A stretch of DNA of 42,871 nt from Limnohabitans sp. Rim8 (lineage in GTDB: Bacteria > Pseudomonadota > Gammaproteobacteria > Burkholderiales > Burkholderiaceae_C). Both the position numbers and the translations under genes were made by a program. Location: positions 1-42,871 of the forward strand of contig NZ_CAMBNZ010000012.1 in NCBI RefSeq assembly GCF_945869175.1. Direction: 5' to 3'. The notes below the pieces were generated by a model. That model was not told the DNA's origin and did no database searches. It saw nothing but the letters and a program-made list of their open reading frames with translations. Numbering within the stretch: position 1 is the stretch's first letter; each line of letters starts with the position of its first letter. Shown here in pieces: positions 35,188 to 42,291 of the stretch.

Positions 35188-35423
35188 GGCATTACGCGGT
35201 GAAAAGCAGGTGCTTTCTTAATTATATCTAAGTGAAATAATTCTATGCTTAGGATCTGCATCAAGTAAGTTAGATGTCTAAAGGCCTCGAAACTTAGACT
35301 CCAAATGGCATCCACGAATTACGGGGCGATTCACTTACCAACTGAGGCACATTACTTTCTGCCTTTCAATTGAAATTGCCATCGATCACACTCGCCATCT
35401 AAGACCAGTACTGAATCTCCCCG
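35188..35423. other. non-coding junction with possible IS3-family end and D-arm-like fragment
   Basis: This 236-base stretch has no credible gene. Together with the terminator and tRNA half it makes a 332-base gap. On the minus strand a sequence beginning TGAATCGCCCCG ends at 35333; it resembles the terminal inverted repeats of one group of IS3 elements, as I remember them, but no second end or transposase is present. Immediately to its right is TTACCAACTGAG (35336-35347), a common tRNA D-arm sequence in antisense. The neighbouring bases do not pair with the tRNA-Val acceptor strand, so this may be chance. The whole zone looks like a scar of several insertions. Confidence 0.4.
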
Positions 35424-36467
35424 TCAGTCGCCAACTAGACGGACCACAACCGTCTGCCGCTCGGTGACCAGCGGCCGGCCGCTGGCCTCTGAGTAGCGGT
35501 TCAGGGTCTCGAAGAAAATCATGTCGCCGCCGCGCTTGCCGCTGCGCCGCCGCGCCCCGACCAGTGTGCTGTCGGCGTGGATGCGCTCGCCGGCACACGC
35601 CAGCGAATGGATCGCGACCCGGTTACCGGCATTCATGCCGCCAGCGGGGTCGATGCCGAACATATGGGCCAGGTCGCGGCCGACTTCGTTAACACCCTCG
35701 CGGCCTTGCGAGCGCGGATCTTCGCTCAAGGGCAGCGCGCCCGGCAGGGCTTCGATACCATGCAGGGGGAAAAGCGGCGGGGCCACCACACAGCCCCAAG
35801 GGGACGCCGCGCCCGCTTGCGCGTCGAAGTGCTTGGGAGGCAGGCCCATCACCGCGTCGGCAAACAGCCGTAGCCGACTCAGGTCGATGGAATAATGCGA
35901 TTCACGAGCATCGATCTGAGTGCCAAGGAGTCGGCTAATATGTTCTGCCGTCGCAGCGTCGGGCGGTGACGTCGCGAGCGGCAGGCCCATGCCATCGGGC
36001 GCGGCGATGCCGATGGCGTTGAGCACGGGAACGCCCGATATATTTTGCACCACCACCGCCTTGCCGCGCGCGGTGACCTCGCCCCGGTCGGTGTTAAGAA
36101 TCTCTACATCCACCGACACAAAAATCCGGCCGTCCAGCACCTGGCTGCCCGTGACAACGCCCTGCACACGCAGCTTGTCGCCGACGTAGTCAGGGCCGAT
36201 GAACTGGTAGTCCACGCGCCAGGGCCAGGCGCAGGGCATGGCTTCGGTCAGGAATTGCACGATCAAGTGCTGCTTCAGGGCGCCGTTGATCACCGGGGCA
36301 TCAAGCCTAGCAACGTCTTGGCAGAACTGCTGGTCGAAATGAATCTTGTCCCAGTTCTGCTGCGCGGCAAGCCAGCGCAGGATGTGGGTGCTGGTGAAGC
36401 GCTGCTTATCGAGGTTGGGCAGGGGGGTGCCCGGCAGCAGCGAGGCGGTGGAGGTCATGGTAATCAC
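35424..36467 (-). CDS. double-hotdog acyl-CoA dehydratase/hydratase (MaoC-like)
   Basis: A 347-residue protein with two hotdog folds. The N-terminal half has the hydratase-2 motif NWDKIHFDQQF, with the catalytic Asp and His, then VNGALKQHLIVQFL. The C-terminal half (from about residue 185) looks like the FAS1-type dehydratase or MaoC N-terminal domain, ending GKRGGDMIFFETLNRYSE and VTERQTVVVR. In most two-domain hydratases these halves are in the opposite order. A GTG at 36467 is chosen as start because AAGGA lies 5 bases upstream; an ATG at 36458 is too far from it. It should hydrate or dehydrate a thioester made by the operon's CoA-transferase and carboxylase. Last gene of the operon. Confidence 0.8.
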   Translation of the reverse strand: MITMTSTASLLPGTPLPNLDKQRFTSTHILRWLAAQQNWDKIHFDQQFCQDVARLDAPVINGALKQHLIVQFLTEAMPCAWPWRVDYQFIGPDYVGDKLRVQGVVTGSQVLDGRIFVSVDVEILNTDRGEVTARGKAVVVQNISGVPVLNAIGIAAPDGMGLPLATSPPDAATAEHISRLLGTQIDARESHYSIDLSRLRLFADAVMGLPPKHFDAQAGAASPWGCVVAPPLFPLHGIEALPGALPLSEDPRSQGREGVNEVGRDLAHMFGIDPAGGMNAGNRVAIHSLACAGERIHADSTLVGARRRSGKRGGDMIFFETLNRYSEASGRPLVTERQTVVVRLVGD

Positions 36468-36476
36468 GAAAGTCCT

Positions 36477-36698
36477 TCAGCTTTTGAGAATCGCCACTAA
36501 CTGGCCGTCTTCGACGGCATCGCCCTCGGCCACAAGCAGCTCGATGACGGTGCCTCCCTCTTCGCTGCACACTGGGATTTCCATCTTCATCGACTCGACG
36601 ATCATCACCGGCTCGTTGGCGTCCACCTTCGAACCGGCAGGGACCTCAATTTTCCAGACCTTGCCCGTGACTTCTGACTTGACTTCAATGCGTGCCAT
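36477..36698 (-). CDS. biotin carboxyl carrier protein (biotinyl domain)
   Basis: A 73-residue free-standing biotinyl domain. The biotin attachment site is the Lys of ESMKMEIP (residue about 38), inside a complete barwin-like beta barrel ending in VAEGDAVEDGQLVAIL. It would carry the carboxyl group between a biotin carboxylase and the carboxyltransferase encoded at 38933-40465. It lies between the broken biotin carboxylase (12 bases upstream) and the hydratase (9 bases downstream), and its frame is fully intact. A lipoyl domain is unlikely because the Met-Lys-Met core is biotin-specific. Confidence 0.9.
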   Translation of the reverse strand: MARIEVKSEVTGKVWKIEVPAGSKVDANEPVMIVESMKMEIPVCSEEGGTVIELLVAEGDAVEDGQLVAILKS

Positions 36699-36709
36699 AT
36701 TTTTTCTCC

Positions 36710-37642
36710 TTAAGTGATGGTGCTTGTTTCTGTGTTCGTGGTAGCCGCTGCCTGCTTCGCCGCCTTGGCCCGGCGAGTGTTCATTTCCAGGAAATTGAAA
36801 TTGCCTGCGCCGTCATTCAGAGTCTCCACCGTGCCGATCACGTCGAAGCCAAGTTGGTCCAAGATGCGAGTGATGGTCTCCGCTGCGGCGGCCACTTCGG
36901 CGCGCGCGATGACGGGGGCGCCCGCCTCCTCGATCACCTTCTGGTGCCGCCGCTGGATCGAACAGTCTCGCTCGAACAATTGGCGTATATTTTCATGGCT
37001 GTCGGCTAGGATTTGAAATTAGACATGGCGCGGCCGCTCAACCAGGCGCTCTAGATACAATTCTGCACTGTCAAGGCTGCGTTGCGCGAGCGAGCGGGTC
37101 CGCTCCACGGCTTGCAGCAGTTGTGCATCATCGCCTACGGCCGACATGCCGTTACCGTCGCCGCCCGCCGGCTTAACGAATACAGAATAAACCCGCGCTG
37201 CCTCGGTCAAGGTGAGGGCGTCGTCGGTGTTGAACAGCCCCGAGCTCACACCCATGGGCATGCCATGGGCATCTATCAGATCGCGCGCGAGAGTCTTGTG
37301 GCCCATGGCTTCGACTCAGCGCGGGCTGGGGCCGTTGAAGCTCGCCCCGCTTTCGTTGACGCGTTGCGCGAAGCCCGCATTCTTTAACAGGAAGCCATAG
37401 CCCGGATGCAGGCCGTCGGCGGCGGATCGCTTGAGCACATCGAACAGCACCTCCTGGTTAAAGAAGCTGGCGCGTGGATCTGACGCACCGATGGCGCAGC
37501 TCTTGTCGGCCAAACCGATGCAGGGCAGCTCCCTGACGGCCTTGGAATAAACCGCCACAGTTTTAATGCCCTGCCCCTTCAGGGTGCGCAGCACGCGGGC
37601 GGCGACCGCACTAAGGTTGGTAACGACTACTTTTTTGAACAT
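36710..37642 (-). pseudogene. broken biotin carboxylase (two in-frame stops, C-terminus missing)
   Basis: One continuous reading frame of 311 codons resembles the first 300 residues of a biotin carboxylase, but it is interrupted twice. TGA at 37316-37318 follows GPSPR just before VEAMGHK, and TAA at 37019-37021 sits between RPRHV and FQILADSHENIRQLFERDCS, where Glu is expected (GAA to TAA would do it). The text on both sides of each stop aligns without a frameshift. After FNFLEMNTR the normal LQVEHP continuation, which includes a catalytic Glu, and the whole C-terminal domain are absent; an Ala/Thr-rich tail of 20 residues takes their place. The highly conserved NRGEIA near the N-terminus is NLSAVA. 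The enzyme cannot be active. Confidence 0.88.
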
Positions 37643-37656
37643 GCTGCGCTCTTGGT

Positions 37657-38928
37657 TCAGCCAGTCGCGGTCTTAGATGTTTTAGTGTGCGTCGATGCGA
37701 CGCCCGTCTCGCCGCACCACACGGCGCCCGAAGCGGCAAGGCGATCGACTTCCAAATCGCTCAGACCCAAGTCGCGCACTAGCACGTCACGCGTGTCCTC
37801 ACCAATGCCCGAGCCGGCCTTGACAATCTGCCCGGGCGTGCGCGACATCTTGGGTACGACGCCCGTCATGGTCACCTCGCCAATCTTCGGATGCGGAATT
37901 TTCATCAACATCTCGCGCGCTCTGTAATGCTGGTCCTCGAAGATGTCGGCGATTGTATTCACGCGAGACACGGGCACCTCGGCCTCGATCAACAGGCGCT
38001 CTACCTCGTCTGCGCTGCGCTTGGATGTCCAATCCGTGACTAAGCCGTCGACCTCTTCCACGCGCTCGCCGCGCGCGCGCTGAGTGGCGTAGCGAGGGTC
38101 AGTACCCCATTCGGCACGGCCCATGATTTTGGCCAACCGCCTGAAGATGGCGTCATTATTGGCGCCGATTAAAACCCAGTGGTTGTCGTTAGTCGGGTAT
38201 AGGCTGTTGGGCGCCGTGTTCATCAGGCGAGGTCCCTGACGGGTGGGGATGGCGCCGGTGCGATCATACGATGGCACGACTTCTTCCATCTGGGAGAATG
38301 CGCTTTCGTAAAGCGCAACGTCAATCATCTGGCCCAGGCCGCTGCGCGTGCGTTCATACAGCGCCATAACAGCTCCGAAGGCGGCGTAGACAGCGGTGAG
38401 GTAGTCGGTCGTAGGCAAGGCGCAGCGCGCAGGCGGCCGGTCGGGATCACCGGTGAGGTGGCGCACACCGGCCACGGCTTCGCAGATAGCGCCATAGCCC
38501 GGCAGGTCGCGGTAAGGGCCGGTCTGACCATAGCCGCTGATACGCACCGTCACCAGGCCAGGGTTACGCTTTCGCAGTACCTCCTCGCCTAGGCCTAGGC
38601 GGTCGAGCACGCCGGGGCGGAAGTTCTCCACCAGCACATCAGCCTTATCGAGCAGCCGCAGCGCGATGTCGCGACCCTCTGGGTTCTTCAGGTCGAGCAC
38701 AATGGCGCGCTTGTTGCGATACATCGACGTGCCGTACAGCGAGACACCGTCCACCTGTGCGCCGAAGTTGCGGCCCGGGTCGCCCTCAGGCGATTCGATT
38801 TTGATGACATTGGCGCCAAAGTCGGCCATCAGGCGCGCGCAAACCGGGCCTGCGATCGTAGAGGACAGCTCGATGACGCGGTGCCCGCTTAGAGGGCCGC
38901 TCTGGTTCCTATTGGGTGATTCGGTCAT
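37657..38928 (-). CDS. CaiB/BaiF family (class III) CoA-transferase
   Basis: A 423-residue CoA-transferase that moves CoA between acyl-CoA and a free carboxylate. The family pattern is clear: GHRVIELSSTIAGPVCARLM, ADFGANVIKIE, VLVENFRPGVLDRLGLG, and the catalytic Asp in ALPTTDYLTAVYAAFG. The start ATG 38928 is 4 bases after the carboxyltransferase stop. The frame is intact to 37657. The last 25 residues (from about GVASTHTKTSKTATG) are not family-like and may be an added tail. In the operon it could activate the acid imported by the Bug protein. Confidence 0.93.
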   Translation of the reverse strand: MTESPNRNQSGPLSGHRVIELSSTIAGPVCARLMADFGANVIKIESPEGDPGRNFGAQVDGVSLYGTSMYRNKRAIVLDLKNPEGRDIALRLLDKADVLVENFRPGVLDRLGLGEEVLRKRNPGLVTVRISGYGQTGPYRDLPGYGAICEAVAGVRHLTGDPDRPPARCALPTTDYLTAVYAAFGAVMALYERTRSGLGQMIDVALYESAFSQMEEVVPSYDRTGAIPTRQGPRLMNTAPNSLYPTNDNHWVLIGANNDAIFRRLAKIMGRAEWGTDPRYATQRARGERVEEVDGLVTDWTSKRSADEVERLLIEAEVPVSRVNTIADIFEDQHYRAREMLMKIPHPKIGEVTMTGVVPKMSRTPGQIVKAGSGIGEDTRDVLVRDLGLSDLEVDRLAASGAVWCGETGVASTHTKTSKTATG

Positions 38929-38932
38929 GGTT

Positions 38933-40465
38933 TCAATAACTTGTGGGCCAGGTGCGCATCAGGTGCTGCCCGACGCCGTTGCTCATTCGCATGCGATGCA
39001 CGTCCAGCACGCGGATAAGGTAGTCGCGTGTATCGGCCGGGTTAATGACAGCATGCACCGCGTTGGTGGCGGCCGCGTCGTAGGCCGTAGTACCCTTGCT
39101 CATCTCGGTGAGCAGTTGCTGGAAGCGCTCGGGGTCATTCTTCTCGGTTACGCCGTGAACAATGGTGACGGCGGATCGTGGGTCCATAAAGTTGAGTTCG
39201 GCGGTGAACCAGGCCACCACTTCGTCCGCATTGCCTGCGCCGCCCATGTTGAGCACCGCCTGGCCATAAGACTTGCGCATCGACACCGAAATCTTGGGCA
39301 CGGTGACCAACGAGATCGCGTTCATCCAGTTCATCACCCGGCCAATCGCACCGGCACGCTCGCCCTCGACGCCGATTAGGAAGCCCGGCTGGTCCACCAT
39401 GAAAATCAACGGGATATTGAACGAGTCGCACAGCACTAGGAAGCTCACGACCTTGTTGCAGCTGTCGGGATCGATGGCGCCGCCCTTGACGAAGGGATTG
39501 TTGGCGACGATGCCCACGGTCTTGCCGTCCAGGCGCGCCAGCGCGGTGACCACCGAGCGGCCGAAGCGGGACTTCAACTCGAACAGGCTGCCAGTATCGT
39601 AAATAATATTTAGTATTTTACGCACGTCATAAACTTTGGTTCTAGACTCGGGCAGTATCTCTAGGATACGGTGAGCCTCCTTGCCCGAATCGGGCGGCAC
39701 CGGGTGTACCGGCGGCGTTTCCTTGTGGTGGCTGGGCAGGTAGGACAGGAAACGGCGCACCGCGTCCAGTGCCTGCTCGTCGGTGTCCACGGCCAGGTCG
39801 ACCATGCCGGTGACTTCGGTGTGCAGCTTCCAGCCGCCCAGCTCTTCGGGATCGACCTCTTCGGAGATCGCCATCGAAGTCAGTCTGACACTGGAGACCG
39901 CCGTGATCGCGCCCTTGCGCATGACCACGAAGTCGCCTAACGCGGCATACCAAGACGACGAACCGTAGCAGTGGCCCAGAACGGCGGAGACCCAAGGCGT
40001 TTCGCGCATGCGCAGGTACTGCGTCGGGCGGTCGCCGCCAGTGATGGCGGCGGCCCCCATCACGTCGGGCATGCGTGCGCCGGTGGACTCCCCGAGAAAG
40101 ACCATGGGCATACCGCGCCCAGTGGCAACCTTCTTGACGTGGCCGACCTTAGAGGTATTGACATCACTGCTGGACGCGCCCATCACCGTGAAGTCGTTGG
40201 ACACAATCGCCACCTGGCGGCCATCTATGTGGGCGAAGCCGGCGATCTTGCCGTCGGCGGGCGACTTGTCGCGGGCCTCGGGACGCAGGGAAGTGGCGAA
40301 CAGGCCCGACTCCATGAAGGTCCCGGCGTCAGCCAAGTGCTCGATTCGTTCGCGGGCATTCAGCAGGCCCAGGGCCTTGCGCTCGGCCAGCTTTTTCTCG
40401 CCCCCCATAGCCAAGGCCCGGGCTCGGCGCGCCTCGAACTCGGCCAGTTCTTTTTCAAATGCCAT
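38933..40465 (-). CDS. acyl-CoA carboxylase carboxyltransferase (beta) subunit
   Basis: A 510-residue carboxyltransferase of the PccB/MccB/AccD5 family, which moves CO2 from biotin to an acyl-CoA. Both crotonase-like halves are present: N-terminal ARERIEHLADAGTFMESG, GASSSDVNTSKVGHVKKVA and FLGESTGARMPD, and C-terminal NNPFVKGGAIDPDSCNKVV, FMVDQPGFLIGVEGERAGAI. The chain is complete, with GGAAG upstream of ATG 40465. The acyl specificity (propionyl, methylcrotonyl, geranyl or other) cannot be read by eye. It depends on a biotin carboxylase, and the one in its own operon is broken. Confidence 0.93.
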   Translation of the reverse strand: MAFEKELAEFEARRARALAMGGEKKLAERKALGLLNARERIEHLADAGTFMESGLFATSLRPEARDKSPADGKIAGFAHIDGRQVAIVSNDFTVMGASSSDVNTSKVGHVKKVATGRGMPMVFLGESTGARMPDVMGAAAITGGDRPTQYLRMRETPWVSAVLGHCYGSSSWYAALGDFVVMRKGAITAVSSVRLTSMAISEEVDPEELGGWKLHTEVTGMVDLAVDTDEQALDAVRRFLSYLPSHHKETPPVHPVPPDSGKEAHRILEILPESRTKVYDVRKILNIIYDTGSLFELKSRFGRSVVTALARLDGKTVGIVANNPFVKGGAIDPDSCNKVVSFLVLCDSFNIPLIFMVDQPGFLIGVEGERAGAIGRVMNWMNAISLVTVPKISVSMRKSYGQAVLNMGGAGNADEVVAWFTAELNFMDPRSAVTIVHGVTEKNDPERFQQLLTEMSKGTTAYDAAATNAVHAVINPADTRDYLIRVLDVHRMRMSNGVGQHLMRTWPTSY

Positions 40466-40489
40466 GTCAATTTCTTCCAGGAAAAGGAT

Positions 40490-41464
40490 TTATTTCTTCA
40501 CGAGGTGTGGCATGGTCTTGGCCACTTGCTGCCAGAACACCAGGTCCTTGCGCAACATCGCCTGGAATTCCTCCGGCTTGTTCCACGCCGACTCCGCGCC
40601 GACGGCACGGATCTTCTGGCCCATTTCGGGGCTGCTCATGATCTTCTGGGTGGCGGCGGCGATCCGGTCCGTGACAGGCTTGGGTGTGCCTGCCGGGGCC
40701 AGCAGGCCGTACCAAATGGCGACGTCGTAATCCACGCCCAATTCAGTCAAGGTTGGCACGTCGGGCAAGGAGCCAAGGCGCTTGCCAGTGGTGACCGCCA
40801 GCGCCTTAAGCTTACCGGCTTGGATGTGCGGTAGCAAGACAGGAACCAAGGCATAGACCATGTCGACCTGCCCAGATATCGCGTCGGTGGTGGCAGGTGC
40901 GCCGCCCTTATATGGAATGTGCAGCAGGCTGGTACCCGCCTTGGCGTTGAGCAGTTCGACGTACAGCTCGAGTTGCGCACTAGACACCGATATCTTGCCT
41001 GGGGAGGCCTTGGCCGCGGCCAGCAGCTCGCCGCCCGTGTTGAAAGGGGTCTTTGGATTGGCTGCAACAACGAAGGCCACGCGCGCGACGAGGCTGACTG
41101 CTTCAAGCGCGCTCAGATCGAATGGCGGGTTCGGGCCGAATACGGGATTCAGTACCTGGCTGTTGTTGCCGAACAGCAGCGTGTAGCCGTCAGCCTTGGA
41201 CTTCACAACGGCCTCGGCACCGATGTTGGTGCCACCGCCGGGGCGGTTGTCGATGATGACCGTCTGACCCATTTCACGGGTGAGCTGCTCGGCGAACTGG
41301 CGCGCAATCAGGTCGGTGCTGCCGCCCGCCGGGTAGGGAACGACGATCTTGATGGGCTGGTTGGGAAATCGGTCCTGCGCGGCAGCAGGCTGGGCGGCAG
41401 CGGCCAAAAGCGCGATAGAACAGACGCTGGCGAGGAATCTCAGGACGCAAGTTAACGGCTTCAT
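40490..41464 (-). CDS. Bug family tripartite tricarboxylate transporter substrate-binding protein
   Basis: A 324-residue periplasmic binding protein with signal peptide MKPLTCVLRFLASVCSIALL and further Ala-rich cleavage region ending near residue 30 (AAAQ). The Bug signature is RFPNQPIKIVVPYPAGGSTD, then IDNRPGGGTNIGAE. GGAGAC lies about 8 bases before ATG 41464. It is the first gene of the operon with the carboxylase, CoA-transferase and hydratase, so the ligand is probably the carboxylic acid that those enzymes process. A promoter for it is seen at 41525-41553. Confidence 0.93.
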   Translation of the reverse strand: MKPLTCVLRFLASVCSIALLAAAAQPAAAQDRFPNQPIKIVVPYPAGGSTDLIARQFAEQLTREMGQTVIIDNRPGGGTNIGAEAVVKSKADGYTLLFGNNSQVLNPVFGPNPPFDLSALEAVSLVARVAFVVAANPKTPFNTGGELLAAAKASPGKISVSSAQLELYVELLNAKAGTSLLHIPYKGGAPATTDAISGQVDMVYALVPVLLPHIQAGKLKALAVTTGKRLGSLPDVPTLTELGVDYDVAIWYGLLAPAGTPKPVTDRIAAATQKIMSSPEMGQKIRAVGAESAWNKPEEFQAMLRKDLVFWQQVAKTMPHLVKK

Positions 41465-41524
41465 AAAGTGTCTCCAGTGTTGACAAGTGAGGGGCAGCAA
41501 GGCCACGACGACCCTTGGATTTCA

Positions 41525-41553
41525 AATCTACGCTGCGATGTATATATAGTCAA
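41525..41553 (-). promoter_or_regulatory. sigma-70 type promoter of the carboxylase operon
   Basis: On the minus strand TTGACT (41548-41553) and TAGATT (41525-41530) are separated by exactly 17 bases, matching the -35 and -10 consensus in 5 and 4 of 6 positions. It would start a transcript about 55 bases before the Bug gene. Confidence 0.6.
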
Positions 41554-41568
41554 CAGTGTGAACCATAT
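41544..41568. promoter_or_regulatory. 25-bp imperfect palindrome, probable MarR-type operator
   Basis: The 25 bases from 41544 to 41568 are symmetric around 41556 in 18 of 24 positions. The outer arms are ATATAGT and ACCATAT. It overlaps the -35 box of the minus-strand promoter and lies between the Bug gene and the divergent MarR-type gene, 47 bases before the latter's ATG. A dimeric winged-helix repressor bound here would block the operon. Confidence 0.55.
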
Positions 41569-41614
41569 GAGGATTTTTAGCGAGCCGCCGCAATGTGGAT
41601 GCTATATTTCTTGC

Positions 41615-42088
41615 ATGGTCACCAAGAAGCAAATTAATGCATTGAAAGAATCACGGCGCTACGGCATCGGTCGACTACTCCTCCTGGCGCGCCGCGACTT
41701 CATCTCCCGCCTTGCCGGCAAGATGAACGGCGAAGCCGACATGGTCATGCACGCGCGCGGCAGGCTACTGCCCTATATCGACGTCGACGGCACGCGCAGC
41801 ATCGACCTGGCTCGCCGCATGGGCGTAACCAAACAGGCAGTGGCCCGAATGGTGAAAGAGCTGGAGGAAGAAGGCCTGCTCAGCCGCGAAGCAGACGACG
41901 CCGACGGCCGGGCCGCCCTCGTCAAGTTCACCGAAGTGGGACTGGATTACATGACCCGCATGCACAAATGCATCACGCAGATCGAGCGCGACTACGAACG
42001 CATGTTCGGCCAGCATAAGATGAAATTAGTGAGCGACACGCTCAGGTCGATTGCATATGCCAATGAGGACGCGGGTGATCTGGAGTGA
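41615..42088 (+). CDS. MarR family transcriptional regulator
   Basis: A 157-residue winged-helix regulator. The helix-turn-helix and wing are seen in RSIDLARRMGVTKQAVARMV, KELEEEGLLSREADDADGRAAL and VKFTEVGLDYM, flanked by dimerisation helices. It is divergent from the Bug/carboxylase operon and probably controls it and itself through the palindrome at 41544-41568, with an acyl-CoA or free acid as possible inducer (inference from common MarR biology). The ATG at 41615 gives the usual family length; an in-frame ATG at 41567 would lie inside the palindrome. Confidence 0.9.
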   Translation: MVTKKQINALKESRRYGIGRLLLLARRDFISRLAGKMNGEADMVMHARGRLLPYIDVDGTRSIDLARRMGVTKQAVARMVKELEEEGLLSREADDADGRAALVKFTEVGLDYMTRMHKCITQIERDYERMFGQHKMKLVSDTLRSIAYANEDAGDLE

Positions 42089-42291
42089 GCAACACTGCCA
42101 TTGCGGACTAGACTCAACAATGTTGAGAAGTAACAGCTTTAGGGCAATTGATTTATTAAGGAATTTCACGAGCCTTGATTTCAGACTCAAAAAATCCGAC
42201 AAATCATCCGTAAATTTCCATTTTTGAGCAAGCTCAGCCACTCAATCGATCAAGGTGCCACTGAATTACCCCTTTACGCGCTCAGATCATC
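42089..42291. promoter_or_regulatory. intergenic region with a perfect 15-bp palindrome, upstream of the YeiH-type gene
   Basis: The 203-base gap is AT-rich towards its middle. CTCAACA at 42113-42119 and TGTTGAG at 42121-42127 are perfectly symmetric around one A. It lies about 165 bases before the next ATG and may be an operator or the end of the MarR-type transcript. No T-run follows it and no regulator is named. Confidence 0.4.

Noticed and set aside
35141-35350. tRNA gene interrupted by a self-splicing group I intron
   Set aside because: Bacterial tRNA introns of this type are about 200 bases or more, with a conserved core. The roughly 140-base insert is AT-rich and I could not find a P7-like core, and the presumed 5' exon does not pair with the acceptor strand.
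36710-37642. three separate small genes of 89, 95 and 108 codons
   Set aside because: All three lie in the same frame and together read as one biotin carboxylase interrupted by two stops, so they are fragments of one pseudogene.
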